This document shows, one piece after another, positions 36,045 to 45,935 of a stretch of 64,000 bases of DNA. The position numbers were made by a program, and so were the translations under genes. The stretch's first letter is position 1, and the number at the start of each line of letters is the position of its first letter. The stretch comes from an uncultured Bacilli bacterium (GTDB lineage Bacteria > Bacillota_I > Bacilli_A > RF39 > UBA660). The stretch is from positions 22,156 to 86,155 of the forward strand of contig CAKOUR010000008.1 in NCBI GenBank assembly GCA_934120635.1, in the 5' to 3' direction. Below the pieces are notes generated by a model. It was given only the letters and a program-made list of their open reading frames with translations. It was not told the DNA's origin and searched no databases.

Positions 36045-36073
36045 ATTATATTATAGATTAATTTGAATGTCAA
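36045..36073 (-). promoter_or_regulatory. Perfect-consensus promoter for the T-box operon
   Basis: TTGACA (36073-36068), 17 bases, TATAAT (36050-36045). It drives the T-box leader and gatCAB-aspS. Confidence 0.9.
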
Positions 36074-36092
36074 TTCTTTTAAAAAATATTTA

Positions 36093-37370
36093 TTATTTTT
36101 TGCTTAATACTTCATAATTTTTTAAGCATTGTTTGCTTAATACATATTTCTTTAATTTATCTTTACTAGTCCAACCTGTATTAATTCCTGTTGGGTTATA
36201 TACATAAAATGATTTTTCTTTTGTTGGATCATAATCTGCTATTACAATAAAATGTTGCCCTGTTGTACTATTAAATCCTCCTATTTGAGATGTTGCTGTT
36301 ACATATCCACATCCAATCATTGGAACTACTACATTTCCTTTATTTAATTCTTCTATAGTCCTTTTATATAGATTACTTGTTGATCGTTTAATGCTAACAT
36401 TTTTGCTTACTATTCCATATTTTTTAGGGTAAATACTTCCTGATTTTCTTGTGTATTCCCAACTAGTTCCTAATCCATTGTAGAGTCCAGTATTACATGC
36501 TTCATGACTGAAAGCTAGAAAATCTGTATCTTTGCCTGTTAAAATATATCGAGTAGCCATATAACTAGAAAGCCCACAAGCTGTTCCCCCAATTGTATTT
36601 CCACCATTTGCACATACTGAATAATTTCTATATTTTCCTGATTGATTATACCTATTTAAGTGGGAAAAGTTCTTTTTTTTCATCGATGATGAAGTAGTCG
36701 AAGTTGCAGTACTATTATTTTTGTTAGAGTTATTATCTATTGTAGTAGTTTTGTTATCTGATGAATTATTATTCGAGGAAGATTGTGTATTTTTACTAGA
36801 TGTTTCTGTTTCTTGATTAGAAGTGTTTGATTCTTGGAAATTATCTTCTATTTCTAATATTTCTACTTCTTGTTCTGAAGAGTTTTCATCATTTTGGTTG
36901 ATTTCTTTTGGTGTAAGAGTTTTTTGATAAGTTTCTATTTCTTGACTTTGACTACTTAGAGAATAATCATCAACATCTAGTATGTTATAATTGGACTCCT
37001 CTGCTGGTGTACTATTGCTTTCATTTGTTGAAGGAGTACTAGAAGAATCCGTTTCTTGATTATTGCTAGAAGTACTAGAAACTTGTGTAGAGTTGTTTTC
37101 TTCTGTTTTTTTATTTTCTGTTGTTTCTTGATTTTGACTATTAGATTGTTTATTTTCTACTGTTTCTTGGTTCTTAGTATCAGAAGATTTATTTTCTTCT
37201 TCTTTGTTTATCTCTTCTTTATTTTTAGTTGAGTTTTCTTTTGAAATTTTTGTATTGATTTGTGTTTTTTTAGATGATTGAAATGTTTTATTACTATAAA
37301 TGTTAATTCCTATTATACCAACTGTTATTAAAATAATAAATAATACAATATATTTAAAATAATTTTTCAT
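36093..37370 (-). CDS. Membrane-anchored C39-like cysteine peptidase family protein
   Basis: This protein of 425 residues starts at ATG 37370 behind GGGGGA. An N-terminal membrane anchor (YIVLFIILITVGIIGINIY) is followed by about 200 residues of Ser/Thr/Asn/Gln/Glu-rich linker with repeated QETxENK-like words. A C-terminal domain follows, with a Cys in GGTACGLSSYMATRYI, a His in TGQHFIVIADYD and an Asn in YVYNPTGIN. This is the papain-like C39 family Cys-His-Asn arrangement. It is probably exposed at the cell surface; the substrate is unknown. Low-complexity spacers of this type carry domains across the wall. Confidence 0.75.
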   Translation of the reverse strand: MKNYFKYIVLFIILITVGIIGINIYSNKTFQSSKKTQINTKISKENSTKNKEEINKEEENKSSDTKNQETVENKQSNSQNQETTENKKTEENNSTQVSSTSSNNQETDSSSTPSTNESNSTPAEESNYNILDVDDYSLSSQSQEIETYQKTLTPKEINQNDENSSEQEVEILEIEDNFQESNTSNQETETSSKNTQSSSNNNSSDNKTTTIDNNSNKNNSTATSTTSSSMKKKNFSHLNRYNQSGKYRNYSVCANGGNTIGGTACGLSSYMATRYILTGKDTDFLAFSHEACNTGLYNGLGTSWEYTRKSGSIYPKKYGIVSKNVSIKRSTSNLYKRTIEELNKGNVVVPMIGCGYVTATSQIGGFNSTTGQHFIVIADYDPTKEKSFYVYNPTGINTGWTSKDKLKKYVLSKQCLKNYEVLSKK

Positions 37371-37437
37371 AATATCCCCCATTTCTTGGGTTTTTATTAT
37401 ACATATTTTTTAGAGAATTGCAATAATTATCTAGAAA

Positions 37438-38130
37438 TTAATTTAGTTTTCTTATTATATAAATGCATAATAAACAGTTTATTAAAGAGAAAAGTAAAAG
37501 ATAAGTATTATACTCAAATAAGAAGATTGATGTAATGTTAGCTGAGATATGAATAATTATAGGTGATATAATGCTATTATCTTTTTGATAAATCTTAATA
37601 AAAATATATCCTAATACTAAGGCATAAAGCATTTTAATAAAAGAAAAATGGATTAATGAAAAGCAAATAGTAGTGATTACTAATGATTTTTTAGGAGAAT
37701 TAAATTTTAATAATTTATTATAGAAAATCTCTCGAAATAGTATTTCTTCATATATTGGTCCAATTATTCCAGAAGATATTATGTTGATTATTAAATTTAG
37801 GGAAAATTTTGTTTGAGAAATTGAAAAATATTTAAAGATTAACATATTTAAGAATATAGAAAAAGAGATTCCTAAAGAAGTATAGAAAAAATATTTTGCT
37901 TTTGAGATGTTAGTAAACCTTATTTTAATAGAATATTTTTTTATAAGAATAATGATAGTAATAATATATGAAGGAATTAAAATGTATGGTGATATTGATA
38001 AAAAGTGATTAATGTCATTATATCCTAATAAATTATAAATACCTGCAAATAAAATAAGATTTAAAATTATAATTATATAAGTGATTAGGATAGGGAGAGT
38101 CGTTAATAATAATTTTTTTAAATAATTCAT
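37438..38130 (-). CDS. CPBP family intramembrane metalloprotease
   Basis: This 230-residue, very hydrophobic protein has about seven membrane segments. The CPBP/Abi motifs are in order: EEILFREIFYNKL (EExxxR, near residue 128), FSLIHFSF (FxxxH, near 157) and HISANITSI (HxxxN, near 196). Family members process CAAX-type proteins or confer bacteriocin immunity. It stands alone between a surface C39-like protein and galU. Confidence 0.85.
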   Translation of the reverse strand: MNYLKKLLLTTLPILITYIIIILNLILFAGIYNLLGYNDINHFLSISPYILIPSYIITIIILIKKYSIKIRFTNISKAKYFFYTSLGISFSIFLNMLIFKYFSISQTKFSLNLIINIISSGIIGPIYEEILFREIFYNKLLKFNSPKKSLVITTICFSLIHFSFIKMLYALVLGYIFIKIYQKDNSIISPIIIHISANITSIFLFEYNTYLLLFSLINCLLCIYIIRKLN

Positions 38131-38191
38131 ATGATATTCCTCTTTTTTTATCAGTATATCATTATTTTTAGATAAATTTGTGTAAAAAAAA

Positions 38192-39046
38192 TTAAAAATC
38201 TTTTAAGTAGGTTTTTAATTCTTCTTTTAATTCTTTATTTTCTAAAGCGTAGTCAATATTTGCTTTTAAGTAGCCTATTTTTGAACCTGTATCATAATAT
38301 TTTGCATTTAATAAACAAGCATAAAATTTCTCTTTTTCCATTAATTTTTTCATTGCGTCTGTAAATTGATATTCATTTCCAACACCTAAGCTTAAAGATT
38401 CTAAGATAGTAAATATTTTAGCGCTTACTATATATCTTCCTAGACCTGCATAATTTGAAGGAGATTCATCAATTGATGGTTTTTCAATAATGGTATTTAT
38501 TTCTTTTGTACTTTTATTTTTAAATTCTATCATTCCATACTTAGAAGATAATTCTTTTGGTACTTCTAGTGCTCCTATGATATTTGCTGAAGTTTGATTA
38601 TGAAGTTCAATTAGTTGTTTTAATGCTGGTACTTCTGATTTCATTAAATCATCACCATATAAAACAGCAAAATCATCTTCTCCTACAAAAGTTTTTGCTA
38701 GTTTAATGGCATGTCCACTTCCTTTTGGTTCTCCTTGACGAATAAAATAAATATTGATGTTTTCTGGTTTCGTGTTTAATAATTCTAATTCTTTTGTTTT
38801 GTCTTTTTGTTCTAGTCGATGTTGTAATTCAAAGTTTTGGTCAAAATAGTCTTCAATTACTTTTTTATATGGGCTTGTAATTAATAAAATATCTGTAATT
38901 CCTGATTCTATACATTCATCAATAATGTAGGATAATGTTGGTTTATCTACTATTGGTAACATTTCTTTTGGTACTGATTTTGTGATTGGTAAAAATCTAG
39001 TTCCTAATCCTGCTACTGGGATTACTGCTTTGGTTATTTTTTTCAT
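38192..39046 (-). CDS. galU: UTP--glucose-1-phosphate uridylyltransferase
   Basis: This 284-residue nucleotidyltransferase has the N-terminal signature AVIPVAGLGTRFLPITKSVPKEMLP (Lys-rich, residues about 7-31, described from AVIPVAGLGTRFLP and TKSVPKEMLP). It also has YIIDECIESGI and LIDKP-like EKPSIDESPSNYAGLGRYI. It makes UDP-glucose for glycolipids and wall polymers. It lies 15 bases after the sulfotransferase-like gene, on the same strand, so they may form an operon. Confidence 0.95.
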   Translation of the reverse strand: MKKITKAVIPVAGLGTRFLPITKSVPKEMLPIVDKPTLSYIIDECIESGITDILLITSPYKKVIEDYFDQNFELQHRLEQKDKTKELELLNTKPENINIYFIRQGEPKGSGHAIKLAKTFVGEDDFAVLYGDDLMKSEVPALKQLIELHNQTSANIIGALEVPKELSSKYGMIEFKNKSTKEINTIIEKPSIDESPSNYAGLGRYIVSAKIFTILESLSLGVGNEYQFTDAMKKLMEKEKFYACLLNAKYYDTGSKIGYLKANIDYALENKELKEELKTYLKDF

Positions 39047-39061
39047 TTTAGTATCTCCTTT

Positions 39062-40339
39062 TTAAATATCGATATAGATATTTGTTTTATAAATATTATT
39101 ATTTATTTTTATATAAATAGAATATTTTCCTGATAATCCATATTGATTAATAATGGTTGTTTTTGATTTTACATCATATACTCTTTTATCTAAAAATTTA
39201 TCTAATATGATGTATGATTCATCACTATCTTTAAAATTACCAGTTAAGATGATTGTTTCTTTTGTCTTTTTGATATTAATGTTATAACTTTTATATTTAG
39301 TATCTATTTTTTTATAATTTACTAAGAGAATTTCTTTCTTAGAAAGGGGAGTAATGTTATTATTTTGGAAAGTTACTCCATTAATTAATTTATAATTTGT
39401 ATTATCTTTGTAGTAATTTATACTAATATTTTTAGTGGTTATTTGATTTCTTTTTTTGGATGTTGATTCCTTTTTATTTTTTAGATTAATTGTTGTTTCT
39501 TGAGTTTCATTTGCTATGGTAATACTATTATCTTTTAATTCTACTATTTTTGTATAATTATTTTTTAAAGAATACTTATCTAGAACTTGGCCTGTTTGCC
39601 AGTCTAGTTCTATTAAATCATCGGATAATAAGTAAAGAGAATTTTTTGTTTCTAATATATCATATATTTTATTTTCTAGGTTTATTTGTTTATAGATTTT
39701 TCCTGATAAATCTATTTCTATTAAAGAATATCTTTGATTATTATTAATTTCTAATAAGATATTTCCATTTTGTAATAGATAGGGAAGGCTCTCTACTTTG
39801 TTTTTATAATACCAAATAATATTATGATTACTATCTATTCCATAAAGTTTATTATTATCTACTACTAGATTTAATTTATTGGGTTGAACTTCTAAATTTT
39901 CAAAAGAATTTGATTTTTCTACTTTCCCTGTTTTGATTGCGTAGGTTTTCTTTTCCTTATTTGTTATTACTTCTATTTTATTTTCACTATTTTCTGTTAA
40001 TCCATAGATAGGAATAATATGTTTAGTATCTTCTTTATAAGTATTTTCTATGAATGATGTATTATCTTGACTGTATATTTTTATTGTTATTTTTGTTTGA
40101 TATGGAGTTTCAAAAAGAATCATTGCAGTTAATGGGGAGTCACCATATGGATTTTTAATAATATTTGGATTTTCTAAAGTGTATCCATATGGAGTTATAT
40201 ATTTTTCTTGACTTTTTTGGTTGTCTATTTTTTCTTCTATTTCATCTACTTTTTCGTTAGCACTTACTATTTTGTAGCCTAACATTGTGCATGATATCAT
40301 AATCATGAGAAATGAAGAAATGATTAAAAATTTTTTCAC
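39062..40339 (-). CDS. Arylsulfotransferase-like anchored protein, probably not catalytic
   Basis: The 425-residue product has an N-terminal hydrophobic segment (FLIISSFLMIMISCTMLGY; the SCTM could be a lipobox-like site but is not a clear one). The ASST N-domain pattern follows: ITPYGYTLENPNIIKNPYG, PLTAMILFETPYQTKITI and HIIPIYGLTENSEN. The rest looks like beta-propeller repeats (YGIDSNHNIIWYYKN). In known aryl-sulfate sulfotransferases several histidines are catalytic. Here only two His residues are visible in the whole protein, so activity is doubtful. Binding or a structural role is an alternative. Confidence 0.65.
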   Translation of the reverse strand: MKKFLIISSFLMIMISCTMLGYKIVSANEKVDEIEEKIDNQKSQEKYITPYGYTLENPNIIKNPYGDSPLTAMILFETPYQTKITIKIYSQDNTSFIENTYKEDTKHIIPIYGLTENSENKIEVITNKEKKTYAIKTGKVEKSNSFENLEVQPNKLNLVVDNNKLYGIDSNHNIIWYYKNKVESLPYLLQNGNILLEINNNQRYSLIEIDLSGKIYKQINLENKIYDILETKNSLYLLSDDLIELDWQTGQVLDKYSLKNNYTKIVELKDNSITIANETQETTINLKNKKESTSKKRNQITTKNISINYYKDNTNYKLINGVTFQNNNITPLSKKEILLVNYKKIDTKYKSYNINIKKTKETIILTGNFKDSDESYIILDKFLDKRVYDVKSKTTIINQYGLSGKYSIYIKINNNIYKTNIYIDI

Positions 40340-40458
40340 TATTTCACTACTTCCTCTATAATGATTGTAGGTGTATTATAACATAAATTTATTTTTTTGT
40401 ATAGAAACGAAAAGTTTTGTTCATAATAAGAATAGAATATTCGCAGATATTCACATAA

Positions 40459-40489
40459 CAGTTCACTTCAATGTGAATTGCTTTTTTTT
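40459..40489 (+). terminator. Terminator-like hairpin upstream of the HIT gene
   Basis: CAGTTCAC pairs with GTGAATTG around TTCAAT and is followed by eight T residues. There is no plus-strand gene upstream in view. It could end a small transcript or act as an attenuator. Confidence 0.5.
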
Positions 40490-40506
40490 ATATTCTATAT
40501 TATAAT
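40478..40506 (+). promoter_or_regulatory. Predicted promoter of the HIT gene
   Basis: TTGCTT, 17 bases, TATAAT, 26 bases before the ATG. The -35 overlaps the hairpin immediately upstream. Confidence 0.5.
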
Positions 40507-40531
40507 CTTAAGTAGTTTAAGGAGGATAGAT

Positions 40532-40900
40532 ATGGATATTTTTTGTAAAATAATTAATGGGGAAATTCCTGGAAAAAAAGTTTTTGAAGATGATACTGTT
40601 ATGGTGATTATGGATGTTAATCCTGTTAGTAATGGGCATTGTTTGGTTATCCCTAAAGTTCATTATCAAGATCTATATGATATAGATATAAAAACTTTGA
40701 ATCATATTTTAAAAATTGCTCGTGATGTTAGTAAAATACTTATGGAGAAACTTTCTTGTGATGGGATTACTTTAGTTCAGAATAATGGTTCTATTCAAGA
40801 AGTGAAACATTTTCATTTACATCTTATTCCTAAATATGAAGGAAAAGATAAAGTTGATTTATCTGTTGATGATGTTTTCCACAAGATTGTGGAAAAATAA
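40532..40900 (+). CDS. HIT family protein
   Basis: A 122-residue protein starting at ATG 40532 behind AAGGAGG. A longer frame has a hydrophobic run with no family match. MDIFCKIINGEIPGKKVFED is typical of HIT-type nucleotide hydrolases, and the catalytic triad HFHLHLIPKY lies near residue 96. It probably hydrolyses AMP-type conjugates such as adenosine 5'-monophosphoramidate. Confidence 0.92.
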   Translation: MDIFCKIINGEIPGKKVFEDDTVMVIMDVNPVSNGHCLVIPKVHYQDLYDIDIKTLNHILKIARDVSKILMEKLSCDGITLVQNNGSIQEVKHFHLHLIPKYEGKDKVDLSVDDVFHKIVEK

Positions 40901-40964
40901 AAAAGAAGAAGACTTTTATCGTGATAGTGATTCTTCTTTTTTGTTTATGTCTATTTTTTATTAT

Positions 40965-41247
40965 CTATCTTTCCCAAATTTTTACTTTAGTATTTGGATC
41001 TGCATATACATTAATTCCAGTTACTAAACTTGTAATGCTTTGGATTCTATTTTTATCAATTTCCATATCTGCTATTTTAGCGATTTTATCTGCTGTTTGG
41101 TGTCCACCATATGTATTTGCAGCAACTTTTACCCCTTCTATTACTTCCTGAACAGATTCTAATGTGGATATAAATTCTTCAACATCACCCACTAAATTTT
41201 TACTTGCTGCTATAATTTTTCACTTGTTCTGGATTTACTGAACTCAT
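40965..41247 (-). pseudogene. Small protein gene with frameshift, adjacent to type VII secretion locus
   Basis: The readable frame 40965-41192 starts inside a gene. An upstream frame from ATG 41247 (behind GGAGG) gives MSSVNPEQVKNYSSK then a stop. Inserting one A in the GTGAAAAATT run joins them into a protein of about 94 residues (VKKIIAASKNLVGDVEEF onward). It is helical, similar in size to WXG100-type secreted proteins. It is read opposite to essC. It may be a real frameshift mutation, an error or phase variation. The function is unknown. Confidence 0.55.
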
Positions 41248-41339
41248 TTTTTCCTCCATAGTTATATGTTATTCCTTTACTTTTATATAACATGCTATAT
41301 CAAATATTTAAAGAAAAAAAGGAATTATTTCCATTTTGA

Positions 41340-41368
41340 TTGTAAAAAATAGACTTTTACTATATAAT
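41340..41368 (+). promoter_or_regulatory. Predicted promoter of the type VII secretion operon
   Basis: TTGTAA, 17 bases, TATAAT, 25 bases before the GTG start of the EssC-like gene. Confidence 0.65.
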
Positions 41369-41393
41369 TATTTTTAGAATAGGAGTGGTATTA

Positions 41394-44300
41394 GTGATTA
41401 TTTATGTGATTCATGAACAACAATTATTTAGTATGACTTTACCTTTAAACATTAGTGGTAGTTACACTCTAACTGATATTGATAGGAATAATAAAGAACG
41501 AAATCTTATTAATATAAGTGAACAAAATGGGAAATGGGTGGCTGTAAGTAATAAACACGTTAAAATTTGGCATGATAAGAAGGCTTTGGATTCTATTATA
41601 TTAGAAAATTATCAATATTTGCTTCTTCAAGTAAAGGGAGAAGAAGGATTTCTTGTCATGTATTCTTGTCCTGTTAATGATAATTCTTTTGTAGGTGTTA
41701 AAATTCCTAAAAATATGGAATTTATTATTGGTAGTGGAGGAGATAATGCAATTAGTTGTAATAATCCTTTGATTGGGCATAAACATGCTAAAATTACTTA
41801 TCAAGATGGTGTTTGGAGTATAGAAGATTTGAGTACTCAATATGGTACTTTTGTAAATAATCAATTGATTCAAGGAAGAGTTCCTTTATTTCATGGAGAT
41901 GTTGTTTTTATACTAGGACTTAAATTAATTGTTTTGGCTAATACTATTTATTTTAATAATCCTTTGGGGAGTGTTCTTTATAATAAAAATCTTTTTGATG
42001 AATTACCTGTTAGAGAAAAAATCCCACTAGTTACTACTAATGATGAAGATAATGAAATTGCTTTATATGAGGAAAATGATTTCTTTGTTAGATCGCCTAG
42101 ATTTATGGAGGTTATTGAAGATAAACCTTTTAAAATTGATCCACATCCTAGTAATCAAGAACCTGAGAATGCACCTTTTCTTTTAACGGTTGGTCCAATG
42201 ATGACTATGGGGGCATCTTCTGTTGCTATGCTTATGTCTGCTATGTATTCTTTTCAGAATAATCAAAATGTAATGAGTGTTATGCCAACAATGGTTATGT
42301 CTGTTTCTATGTTAGCGGGTACTTTGTTATGGCCTACATTAAATCGATCTTATACCAAGAAACAAACAAAAAAGAAATTAAAGAAGATTGAAGATAAATA
42401 TGGTGCTTACTTAATAAAAAAAGAAACTGAATTATCAGAACTTTCTACGATTCAAAGACAAATTTTACTTTCTAATAATATTAGTCCTACTGAGTGTTTT
42501 CGACTTATTATAAGTAAAAGTAAAAGTTTATGGATGAGAGAGTTGCATCAAAATGACTTTTTAACTCTTAGATTGGGAATAGGAAGAGTTCCTTTAAAAA
42601 TTAAATTTAGTTATCCTGAAGAAAAATTTCAATTGGATGAAGATAAATTAGATGAACGTATGCGTACTATTTTAGAAAAGTATAAATATATTGATGGTGT
42701 TCCTGTTACAGAATCTTTTATTGAGAAAAATATTACTGCTATTACAGGAAAATATCCATTAATTAAAAATTATGTTGATCTTTTAATTTTGCAAATGATT
42801 ACTTTTCATAGTTATTATGATTTAAAAATTATTTTATTTACGGATTCTACTAAAGAAAGTGGTTGGGAATATTTAAAACAAATGCCTCATTTATTTAGAA
42901 ATGATAAATTAATGAGATATTTTATTACTGATTTTGATGAAGGAAAAGAGGTTACTCAATATTTGCTTAGTGTTATTAATGCTAGGGAAGAAGCTTTTAA
43001 TAAAGAACGTAATACTAATCAAGGTGATAAATATCGTAGTTTTGATACTTATTATATGATTATTACTGATAACTATGAGAATATAAAAGATTATCCTTTT
43101 ATTGATAAAGTATTAAATCAACAGGGAAATTTAGGATTTAGTTTAATGATTATGCATCCTACTTTAGCTAATTTGCCAACACAATGTAAAGCTTTTATTG
43201 GAATAAATAGCTTAGATAGTGGAGGAATTTTTGAAAACGAATTATCTAAAGATACACAAAAATCATTTAAGATTGAAGGGGTTAATCAATTAAATTTAAA
43301 TGCATGTAGTTTAATTCTTAATAATATTCCTATTGAGAATAAAAGTGAAAGTTATTCATTACCAAGAAGTTATGGTTTTTTAGAAATGTTTGATGCTGGT
43401 AATGTAGAGCAATTAAATTCATTAGAAAAATGGAAATTTAATGATCCTATTAATAGTTTGGCTGCACCAATTGGTCTTTCGATGAATGGAAATTTATTTA
43501 AATTAGATTTACATGAAAAAGAAGCTGGTCCTCATGGATTAATTGCTGGTATGACTGGTTCAGGTAAGTCTGAATTTATTATTACTTATATTTTATCTAT
43601 GGCAGTTAATTATCATCCTGATGAAGTACAGTTTGTTCTTATTGACTATAAAGGTGGGGGACTAGTTGGTGCTTTTGAAAATACTGAAACGGGAATTAGA
43701 TTACCTCATTTAGCTGGAACTATTACTAATTTGGATACTGCTGATATTAATAGAGCTTTGGCTTCTATTGAAAGTGAGTTAAAAAGAAGACAAACTTTAT
43801 TTAATGTAGCTAGAGAGAAATTAAATGAAGGAACTATTGATATTTATAAATATCAAAAATATTATCGTGAAGGTTTAATAGACACTCCTTTATCTCATTT
43901 ATTTATTATATCTGATGAGTTTGCTGAATTAAAAAGTCAACAGCCTGAATTTATGGAGCAATTAATTTCTACTGCTCGTATTGGACGTAGTTTGGGGGTT
44001 CATTTGATATTAGCTACACAGAAACCTAGTGGGGTTGTTAATGATCAAATATGGTCTAACTCTAGATTTAAAGTTTGTTTGAAAGTACAGGATGCTGGGG
44101 ATTCTAATGAAGTAATTAAGAGACCTGATGCTGCTTCTTTAAAAGATGTTGGTAGATTTTATTTACAGGTTGGATATGATGAGTTTTTTGCAATGGGACA
44201 AGCTGCTTATGCTGGTACACCATATATTCCACAAGATAAAGTTTATCATGAAGTTGATGATAAAATTACTTTTATTAATCATATTGGAAAAAGTATTAAA

Positions 44301-45935
44301 ACTATTGATACTCCTAAGAATGAGGCTAAGCCTGCACAAGGAGAGCAATTATCTAGTGTAGTTAAATATTTAAATAATCTTGCTAATAAGGAGAATATTA
44401 AAGTAAGACAATTGTGGTTAGAGAAATTGCCAAAAGAATTATTTGTGGATAATATTAAGCAAAAATATAACTTTAAAAAAGAAAATTATATTTTGAATGC
44501 TGTAATTGGTGTTTATGATAATCCTAAATTACAAGAGCAAGGACTATTAACAATAGATCTTACGCATAAAGGAAATACTGTAATTTACAGTATGAATGAG
44601 AAAAATACTATTGTAAATACTATTATTTATTCTCTTATTACTACTTATCATACTAATGAATTAAATTTATATGCTTTAGACTTTGATAGTCAAACTTTAA
44701 AAATGTATAAAAATGCTCCTCAAGTTGGAGATGTTATTTTTAGTAATGAGTCTGAAAAAGTTAGTAATTTATTTAAATTTATTGCTAGTGAAATAGAAGT
44801 AAGAAAAAATTTATTTCAAGATTATAATGGTAATTATGAATTTTATTGTAAAAATTCTGGTAATCCTTTACCTGGAATTGTTCTTATTATATATGGATAT
44901 GAAAATTTTAAAGAAAATTTTGAAGATCAGGATTCTCTTCTTATAAAACTTACTAGAGATTGTGCTAAATATGGTGTATATGTCATTTTAACTGCTGTTA
45001 GTGATAGAAGTTTAAGATTAAATATGAGAAGTAATTTTTCTCAAATTATTCCATTAAAATTAAGTGCTCAGATAGATTATAATATGTTACTTGGAAAGAA
45101 AGCACCTACTATTGCTGATATTGAAGGAAGAGGAATTGTTTTAGTAAATGAAGAACCTTATGAATTTCAAACTGCTATGATTACAACAGAAGATAGGCAA
45201 AATGAATATGTAAAAGAAGTAATTAATGTGTTAAATCAACAAATTAATGAAAGAGCACCTGAAATTAAAATATTACCTGAGGTTGTTACTTGGAATGATA
45301 TTGTAGTAGAACCTATTCAAATTAATAAGATTCCTATTGGATTGAATGTTAATGATTTGAGTATAGCTTATTATAATATGACTAAAGGATTAATTAATTT
45401 AATTAATTCTAGTGATATTAATATGCTATCTAAATTTAGTGGTGCTCTAATAAAAAAATTAACTAGTCTACCTAATATTACTGTTATGGTATGTGATGAG
45501 AAAAATCTTTATAGTGGAATAACATCTAATAGTTTTGAAGAAGTAAATAATACTATATTTATGGCTAATAGAAATAAACCTCTTATTGTATTTGTTACTG
45601 GAGTTGAAAATTGGATAAATACTATTCCTGATAATATTAAAAATGATTTTGTTGGATATTTATCTAAAGTTCAAGAGTTAAAGAATTGTTATTTTGTATT
45701 TGTAGATAGAGTAGAAGATATTAAATCGTTTAATTATGAGAAATGGTTTAAAAAGTTTGCAATGAATGACCATAATATTTATATAGGTAGAGGTCTTAAT
45801 AATAGTACAATTCATAGTGTTGTTACTCCATTTAGAGAAATTAGTGCTTTTATTCCTGATAATTTTGGATATAATATTGATAATGGTATTGCTACTAGAA
45901 TTAAAATAGTAGAAGGAGATAGTATAGATGAATAA
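41394..45935 (+). CDS. essC: Type VII secretion FtsK/SpoIIIE-type ATPase, EssC-like
   Basis: The 1513-residue product starts at GTG 41394, 8 bases after AGGAG. Two FHA-like beta regions lie at the N-terminus (FIIGSGGDNAISCNNPLIGHKH and TQYGTFVNNQLI, residues about 100-180). Two membrane helices follow near residues 255-310. The first ATPase domain has an intact Walker A (GMTGSGKS, near 719) and Walker B-type LFIISDEF (near 835). In the next two domains the Walker A is lost (KGNTVIYSMNEKNTI; INSSDINMLSKFSG), so only one is likely to hydrolyse ATP. It is the motor of the T7SSb channel and is followed by an EsaB-like gene. Confidence 0.92.
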   Translation: MIIYVIHEQQLFSMTLPLNISGSYTLTDIDRNNKERNLINISEQNGKWVAVSNKHVKIWHDKKALDSIILENYQYLLLQVKGEEGFLVMYSCPVNDNSFVGVKIPKNMEFIIGSGGDNAISCNNPLIGHKHAKITYQDGVWSIEDLSTQYGTFVNNQLIQGRVPLFHGDVVFILGLKLIVLANTIYFNNPLGSVLYNKNLFDELPVREKIPLVTTNDEDNEIALYEENDFFVRSPRFMEVIEDKPFKIDPHPSNQEPENAPFLLTVGPMMTMGASSVAMLMSAMYSFQNNQNVMSVMPTMVMSVSMLAGTLLWPTLNRSYTKKQTKKKLKKIEDKYGAYLIKKETELSELSTIQRQILLSNNISPTECFRLIISKSKSLWMRELHQNDFLTLRLGIGRVPLKIKFSYPEEKFQLDEDKLDERMRTILEKYKYIDGVPVTESFIEKNITAITGKYPLIKNYVDLLILQMITFHSYYDLKIILFTDSTKESGWEYLKQMPHLFRNDKLMRYFITDFDEGKEVTQYLLSVINAREEAFNKERNTNQGDKYRSFDTYYMIITDNYENIKDYPFIDKVLNQQGNLGFSLMIMHPTLANLPTQCKAFIGINSLDSGGIFENELSKDTQKSFKIEGVNQLNLNACSLILNNIPIENKSESYSLPRSYGFLEMFDAGNVEQLNSLEKWKFNDPINSLAAPIGLSMNGNLFKLDLHEKEAGPHGLIAGMTGSGKSEFIITYILSMAVNYHPDEVQFVLIDYKGGGLVGAFENTETGIRLPHLAGTITNLDTADINRALASIESELKRRQTLFNVAREKLNEGTIDIYKYQKYYREGLIDTPLSHLFIISDEFAELKSQQPEFMEQLISTARIGRSLGVHLILATQKPSGVVNDQIWSNSRFKVCLKVQDAGDSNEVIKRPDAASLKDVGRFYLQVGYDEFFAMGQAAYAGTPYIPQDKVYHEVDDKITFINHIGKSIKTIDTPKNEAKPAQGEQLSSVVKYLNNLANKENIKVRQLWLEKLPKELFVDNIKQKYNFKKENYILNAVIGVYDNPKLQEQGLLTIDLTHKGNTVIYSMNEKNTIVNTIIYSLITTYHTNELNLYALDFDSQTLKMYKNAPQVGDVIFSNESEKVSNLFKFIASEIEVRKNLFQDYNGNYEFYCKNSGNPLPGIVLIIYGYENFKENFEDQDSLLIKLTRDCAKYGVYVILTAVSDRSLRLNMRSNFSQIIPLKLSAQIDYNMLLGKKAPTIADIEGRGIVLVNEEPYEFQTAMITTEDRQNEYVKEVINVLNQQINERAPEIKILPEVVTWNDIVVEPIQINKIPIGLNVNDLSIAYYNMTKGLINLINSSDINMLSKFSGALIKKLTSLPNITVMVCDEKNLYSGITSNSFEEVNNTIFMANRNKPLIVFVTGVENWINTIPDNIKNDFVGYLSKVQELKNCYFVFVDRVEDIKSFNYEKWFKKFAMNDHNIYIGRGLNNSTIHSVVTPFREISAFIPDNFGYNIDNGIATRIKIVEGDSIDE

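Noticed and set aside
35825..36073. Open frame on the minus strand in the gap before gatC
   Set aside because: It lies within the T-box leader, whose RNA motifs explain the sequence. There is no plausible ribosome-binding site.
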